From assembly GCF_030247195.1 (NCBI RefSeq), contig NC_080671.1, positions 428,482,539 to 428,546,538 on the forward strand: DNA of 64,000 nucleotides, in the 5' to 3' direction. Each line of letters starts with the position of its first letter. The stretch's first letter is position 1. Positions 57,913 through 64,000 of this stretch are shown one piece after another. This stretch comes from Topomyia yanbarensis. Its lineage: Eukaryota > Arthropoda > Insecta > Diptera > Culicidae. The notes beneath the pieces were generated by a model. That model was not told the origin of the DNA. It did not search any database and saw nothing but the letters and a program-made list of their open reading frames with translations. A program made the position numbers and the translations under genes.

Positions 57913-58493
57913 ACTGAAACTTCCATTTATGAACCAAAGCGGGGGTTCGTAAAGTGAATTAGTTCGTAAAAAAAGTGTTCGTTATTTGGGATTTAGTTCG
58001 TAAAAAAAGTTTGCTCCACATTCTTATTAATATTCGTTGTTTGAGCAATATTCTCGATAACCCTAACAATAAGGGAATTTTTGGAACGGGCTTGACAAGT
58101 AGATGCTGAAAATGGACAATTAGAACCTTTTCCAAGTTCAATATGACGATTGCCGGTTGAGCAATATTCTTGATAACGAATAATATGGGTTCTATTTCCG
58201 CCATGCACTCGTCAACCCTATCCCGAAAATACCCATATTGTTGAGGTTATAGAGAATTGGATTCCAAAATAGTTCAAGACATCGATTTCCGTCATGCACT
58301 CGTCAACCCCATTCCGAAAATACCCAACTTATATTAGTAACAATTAAATAAGAATACATAAGTATTTAACTTCATGCTGTAATGTACTTTCCAAAAAGAG
58401 TTCGTTATTTCGAATTTAGTTCGCAAAAAAAGTTACGTGAACCGAATATTACGATTATTACGTAAAAAAATTTCGTTAATGGAGGTTTCAGTG
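57913..58493. mobile_element. TA-flanked MITE with CACTGAAAC termini
   Basis: Left CACTGAAACTTCCATTTATG and inverted right CACTGAAACCTCCATTAACG, each next to TA (57911-57912 and 58494-58495). Inside are repeated TTAGTTCGTAAAAAAAGT blocks. Two units like those of the 62-63 kb minisatellite (ACTCGTCAACCC, CCGAAAATACCCATATTG) are also present. TA duplication suggests a Tc1/mariner-related family. Confidence 0.78.
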
Positions 58494-59054
58494 TATTAGG
58501 GGGTTGAGAATTGGCCGTCCGTGAGAAGAATCAGAAGCTATTTATCAATTTGCAGCAGCTATAACAGCACGAAGAATATATGATCGTTGTTAGGTCAGAC
58601 CGGACTAAGTCGCAAAACCTTAAAAAGTGAGGTAGGCATAGCACTGGATAAAGAATTTCTTCAGCTACATTCGACTTTTAGCTGATTTGAAATTTGTTAC
58701 AATATGCAGGAGTTATGGCGAGGATTGGTTTTAAATTATAGTGTGAAGGATGCTGCGATTCAGGCTTTAGGCTCGTTTTTCTCGAAATCAATACAATGTT
58801 ACTTAGTCCGGTCTGACTTGACACCGACCATATGTTTTATTCTCATATTCATTGACTTACGGTTAGTCTCATTAATTAATTTAATGAAATCAAATCAATT
58901 AATTATTCTCATTGTATCGAATACTTTCAACTTGTCATGTTAACTATATTTCTTCATGAGTATAAAAATATTGTAGCTTGATTATTCACGTAAAAGCTGA
59001 CAGGTTACTTTCTTTTCGTTCAAGATTGCAGACAATAAAATCTTGTTCTAGTAA

Positions 59055-59354
59055 GGGATCATCCATAAATGACGTAGCATTATATGGGGGAGGGGGGAGT
59101 ATTGTATTTTGTGATGATGTGTGACGACAGGGGAGTAGGGGGTCATGTCATGCTACGTAGCTTTTTTTAAAGGGGAATAACTAACATAGTTTTTTATTTT
59201 TTTTATTTTGCGGGGACAAGGGGGGGGGGAGAATTATCGTCAAGCTACGTAATTACCAGGGGGGGTATTTAGAGGTTTGTGACGAAATGCTACGATGGGG
59301 GAGGGGGGTGTTTAAAATCACTCAAAAAATGCTACGTCATTTATGGATCGTCCC
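59055..59354. mobile_element. MITE with TAA duplication (GGGATCATCCATAAATGACG)
   Basis: The left end GGGATCATCCATAAATGACG and the right end CGTCATTTATGGATCGTCCC are inverted, with TAA at 59052-59054 and 59355-59357. The interior is G-rich on the plus strand. 300 bp. A TAA duplication fits PIF/Harbinger. Confidence 0.85.
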
Positions 59355-60420
59355 TAATTAGTGTAAACATTAGCGTCATCGATTGCATATTCGCTATACA
59401 AAGCTAGTCGTATATATATATATATATATATACACTAAGGTTTTTTTTTACACGGGGGATACGTACCGTGTAAAAAAAACCGTGCAAAAAAAACCGCGTT
59501 AATTGCGAAATCCGTGTAAAAAAACCGCGTTAATTGCGAAATCCGTGTAAAAAAAACCGCGTTAATTGCGAAATCCGTGTAAAAAAAACCGTGTTAATTC
59601 AGAAAACCGTGCAAAAAAAACCGCGTAATTCCGAAAATCGTGCAAAAAAACCGCGTTACATTCAATGCAAAAGACTTAGACGATTTTAGGAAAAGGGATG
59701 ATTTCGGAGTTTTATCAAAAATGTTGTAAGTCCTTTTGAAGGCAAAAGACTTAGACGATTTATGAACAGGTTTTTTTTTGCACGGATTATGCAAGTAGCA
59801 CGGTTTTTGCTTTTTCCAATTCCTTAGGTTTTTGGAAAAGTGGAAACGTCGGATCTTGAGGTTTCCTTTTGTCCCGCACTTTAACAATATGGTTGTTTTC
59901 GGTACAGTGTTAACGAGTAGGCACCAAATATCGATGCCTGAGGCCATTTGGAATACCAAGATGACGACTTCCGGTCTAACAGAATTTTCAATAACCCAAT
60001 CAGGATGCATATTTTCCGAGCGGGCCTAATGAGCGCATGATAGAGATCAATGTCTGAGGCCATTTTGAAATACAACATTGAGACTATCGGCTTAGCGATA
60101 TTCTGTATAACTCACAACATGGAGTGTTTTGGAACTGGATTGACAAATATGCAGTTGCCAGAGGTCTGACGTCATTGTAACCCCCAAGATGGTTCTTATT
60201 ATTTAGTATAAATATTCAGCGTAAAACAAAAAGATACATTTATTTTTGTATATTTTGCATTTATAAGATAAGAAAAATGTGCTCATGAATGGATTTACTC
60301 GAATTTGAGTTGGTTCGTCTGCTAGAGCTCATCGAGCGAATCTTCATGCGAGACTCAAAGTCGAATCAAAAAGCTGACATAATCAGGGGGAAATAATAAA
60401 ATCAGGTCTTCGCTGTATTA

Positions 60421-61532
60421 TTAAGGGGGGCGTCTGGTGTAAAGTGCTCAAACCGAAAGTTATTTTGTTTTACGATTTTGAAGGCAAGGGAACAATGCAT
60501 CTTTTATGTAATGTTAAGCTTTAAATTTGTACGTTTATTCTGTACGAAAAAAATATTTGCACGGCCTTATTCTGCGCGGCATGTGACGTGAGACGACGAA
60601 ACTCACCTCACTTTACGTGACTTTTCTCACCCGATTCTGAGAGTCGACTCGGGTGAGGTGAGATTCCTCATTGCGGTTAAATGGGAGTCTCACGTCACCC
60701 GAAGTGACTCTTCAGAATTGGGTGAAGTCACGTAGAGTGAGGTGAGATTAGTCGTCTCACGTTACACGACGCGCAGAATAGGGTCGGCAGCCACGCAGAG
60801 CCACACATACGAGCGTTCCAAGAGTAGACGTCCAACCATTTCCACGTCGAGGAGCGCCGCGGCTAACACGATGACTCTTGATAAAATTGTTTGACACAGG
60901 AAATTAAGTAAAATTTGTAAAGCTTAGACTTGTAGTTACTCGATGAACCCAAAAAAAAGTTCGAGTTTAGGAAAATGGCTTCATGTAAACCGAAAAATCT
61001 CATATTTTTCTGTAAAATTCGTGCACTTTCCTTCAAAATAATAGAGAGAACAATTTTTTCATTCTGTTTTCTGTGGTTCACCGACAGGCTACACATATTG
61101 TGCATTTTCATAAAAAAAAATCAAGTCAATTCTTTGATTAGTTTTTGAGTTATCGTGTTCACCAATTTGAAAAACGCGGTTTCGAAAAAACGCTATTAAA
61201 GGATACTCCATATCAAATTGCATCACGGAAAAAATGACGTGGAAAACAATCCATTTGGTATTTTCTCTTAAAAATTTGGGTGGAAGTAGTTTAAAGTTTA
61301 TTGTTCAAACTGTATTTTTATTGCAGTCAGTCTTAAGAAAATTGTTGCCGATAGATTGAAATCTGCGTGTGTCACAGCAAATACGCGCGAGGAATGCATG
61401 GCTGTTTAAAACAAAAGAAGTTCAGCGTGGTCACCGAGATTGCGGGAGACGATTCTAGAGGCTCAATACTAACAATTAAGCGGATAAAAAAGAAGTTGAT
61501 TTTTTTGCCCACTACACCAGAAGCCCCCTTAA
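60421..61532. mobile_element. TTAA-flanked element nested in the composite
   Basis: TTAA at 60421 and 61529 abut GGGGGGCGTCTGGTGTA and its imperfect complement TACACCAGAAGCCCCC. TTAA at both ends is the piggyBac target signature. The interior has no transposase-like frame (the longest, 60863-61111 minus, shows no motif). Confidence 0.65.
60563..60785. mobile_element. Foldback MITE nested in the TTAA element
   Basis: The left TTATTCTGCGCGGCATGTGA and inverted right CTATTCTGCGCGTCGTGTAA share a long arm (GACGTGAGACGAC / AACGTGAGACGAC, CTCACCTCACT, TACGTGACTT, GGGTGA). 223 bp, no clear target duplication. Confidence 0.78.
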
Positions 61533-62111
61533 GATGAATGAGATGTACACTAAAGCAGAGATGATGCTTATAGAGATGCGCGAAGACTGAAGCCAAAAGT
61601 TCCAATCGAACCCAAAACAACGGTTCCAAACTAGCAATGTAAACAAATATGGCGGATTTAGGAAGTAATGCGTGGGGAGTATCGAGATTGAAATGAAAAG
61701 AAATGCATGTCTGCATCCTGCATCATCGATACATTTTTTCTAGTGCAACGAAAAACATGTAGACAGGCTCAGTAACGTAAATCAATGCGTTTCCAAGTTG
61801 TATTGTATTGAGTATTGTGGGAAATATTTCAAAAAAGGAAATTGGCCAAGCATTCATTAAAACTACAAGTCACTCCCTGTTTATACAATATTCCTGGTTG
61901 CCAAAACTAGCAGACAAATAATTTGTAAAACCGTGCAGCCAAATTTACTGTTCTTCTCGCCGCGTGTCTTTATATTTAAAACATCGTCTTGGCACTAAAA
62001 TAGAAGTCACCATCTTAGATGAAAACATGACTTCCGGAATTGATATCCGGTATCTATTCATTAACGCTATTACAAAAATTCTCACATTGTTGTGGTAATT
62101 GAAAATTTTAC

Positions 62112-63110
62112 TAAACCGAAGTAGCCATCTTGATTTTCGAAATGGTCTCAGACATTGATATTTGGCACCTACTCGTCAATCACGTTCCAAAAATACTCAT
62201 ATTGATTGGGCTTTGGAGAATTCCACAGAACCGGAAGTCGCCATCTTGAATTTCAATATGGCACCAGACATCGATATCTAGCGTCTATTCGTCAATTCCA
62301 TTCCAAAAATACCCATATTGATTCGATTTTAGAGAATTCCAATGAACCTGAAGTCGCCATCTTGGTTTTCCAAATGGCCTCTGACACTGATCTCTATCAT
62401 GCGCTCTATTAGGCCCGCTCTGAAAATATGCATGCTGATTGGGTTATAGAGAATTCCACTGAACCGGAAGTCGCCTTCTTGGTTTTTAAAATGGCCTTAA
62501 ACATCGATATCTGACGGCCACTCATCAATCCCGTTCCAAAAATACCCATATTCATGGGGTTTCAGAGACTTCCACTGGACCGGAAATCGCCATCTTGGTT
62601 TTCAAAATGGCCTTAAACGTCGATATCTGACGTTCACTCATCAATTTCGTTCCAAAAATACCCATATTGATGGGGTTTCAGAGAATTCCACTGAACCGGA
62701 GATCGCCATCTTGGTTTTCCAAATGGCCTTAAACATCGATATCTGACGTCCACCCATCAATCCCGTTCCAAAAATAGTCATATTGATGGGGTTTCAGAGA
62801 ATTCCACTGAACCGGAAGTCGCCATCTTGGTTTTCAAAATGGCCTTAAACATCGATATCTGACGTCCACTCATCAATCCCGTTCCAAAAATACCCATATT
62901 TATGGGGTTTCAGAGAATTCCACTGAACCGGAAGTCGCCATCTTGGTTTTCAAAATGGCCTTAAACATCGATATCTGACGTCCACTCATCAATCCCGTTC
63001 CAAAAATACCCATATTTATGGGGTTTCAGAGAATTCCACTGAACCGGAAGTCGCCATCTTGGTTTTCAAAATGGCCTCAGACATGAACATTTGGCATCTA
63101 CTCGTTAATG
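62112..63110. repeat. 116-bp tandem repeat
   Basis: GAACCGGAAGTCGCC-type starts fall at 62228, 62344, 62461, 62577, 62693, 62809, 62925 and 63041, with spacing of 116 or 117 bp. The units at 62809 and 62925 look identical, and the outer ones diverge. Related units in the opposite orientation occur at about 59900-60180. Confidence 0.9.
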
Positions 63111-63519
63111 CTGTTCCAAAAGCGATCACTTCCACTTTTCCAAAAATCTTCGAAATTCTTTGCATTCAAAATGGAAAAGCAGAAACCGTGTAAATTTCAA
63201 AATCCGTGCAAAAAAAACTTGGTCAAAAACCGTCTAAGTCTTTTGCCTTCATAAGGATTTTTGCTAAAACCGTGTTAATTGCGAAATCCGCGCAAAAAAA
63301 AATTGATCAAAAATCGTATAAGTTTTTTGCCTCCAAAAGGACTTAGAACATTTTTGCGAAACCCGTGCAAAAAAATTGTTGAGAAATCGTCTAAGTCTTT
63401 TACCTTTAAAAGGACTTAGAATATTTTTGCGAAAAACCGTGTTAATTGCGAAAACCGTGCAAAAAAAAACCGTGCTAATTGCGAAAACCGTGTAAAAAAG
63501 CCGTGTAAAAAAAACCTTA

Positions 63520-64000
<481 letters not shown>

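Overview
The window looks like repeat-rich insect DNA, most likely from a culicine mosquito. The evidence is a Feilai-like tRNA-derived SINE, BEL/Pao and Ty3/gypsy LTR elements, R1-clade LINEs, many foldback MITEs, and short GT-AG introns of about 55-140 bp. Two genes are well supported as intact structures: a nine-exon PLEKHM2-like pleckstrin-homology gene (45638-50813, +) and a two-exon PIF/Harbinger transposase (43625-44916, -). A single-exon acidic protein of unknown function (24063-24695, -) is a third candidate. Everything else recognisable is transposon-derived, pseudogenised or non-coding.

Layout. 1-3563: 3' part of a BEL/Pao pol followed by its 3' LTR. 4415-5470: a minisatellite built from palindromic hexamers. 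8249-9640: a GC-richer block that looks like the promoter and 5' non-coding exon of a minus-strand gene whose body would lie to the left. 10934-11094: a SINE. 12290-20480: a minus-strand R1-clade LINE whose endonuclease is split by a 2.9 kb hAT element with a perfect 8-bp target duplication. 20800-23380: a second, decayed R1-clade LINE on the plus strand, head to head with the first. 28000-28380: an RpL10Ab retropseudogene. 31344-32974: a young, internally deleted Ty3/gypsy element with identical LTRs. 34208-45174: a region bounded by inverted Harbinger-type ends and TTA, holding a MADF-domain gene, the HARBI1-like transposase and at least five nested MITEs or foldbacks. 45339-50813: promoter and gene of the PLEKHM2-like protein. 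52356-63749: no genes; a stack of MITEs, a 1.8 kb inverted repeat, a 116-bp minisatellite and a long (TA)n tract.

How the parts relate. The MADF protein and the DDE transposase are the usual two-protein set of PIF/Harbinger elements (DNA binding plus catalysis); here they are convergent. The PLEKHM2-like gene is the main host gene. By homology it would be a lysosome/kinesin-linked adaptor, and its promoter lies about 160 bp from the Harbinger end. The most notable observations are the Harbinger composite, the three-level nested element inside a TA microsatellite, the gypsy micro-element with both LTRs intact, and loss of catalytic blocks from the LINE reverse transcriptase and the gypsy integrase. 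No CRISPR array, operon or prokaryotic system is present. I did not find a clearly new biological system.
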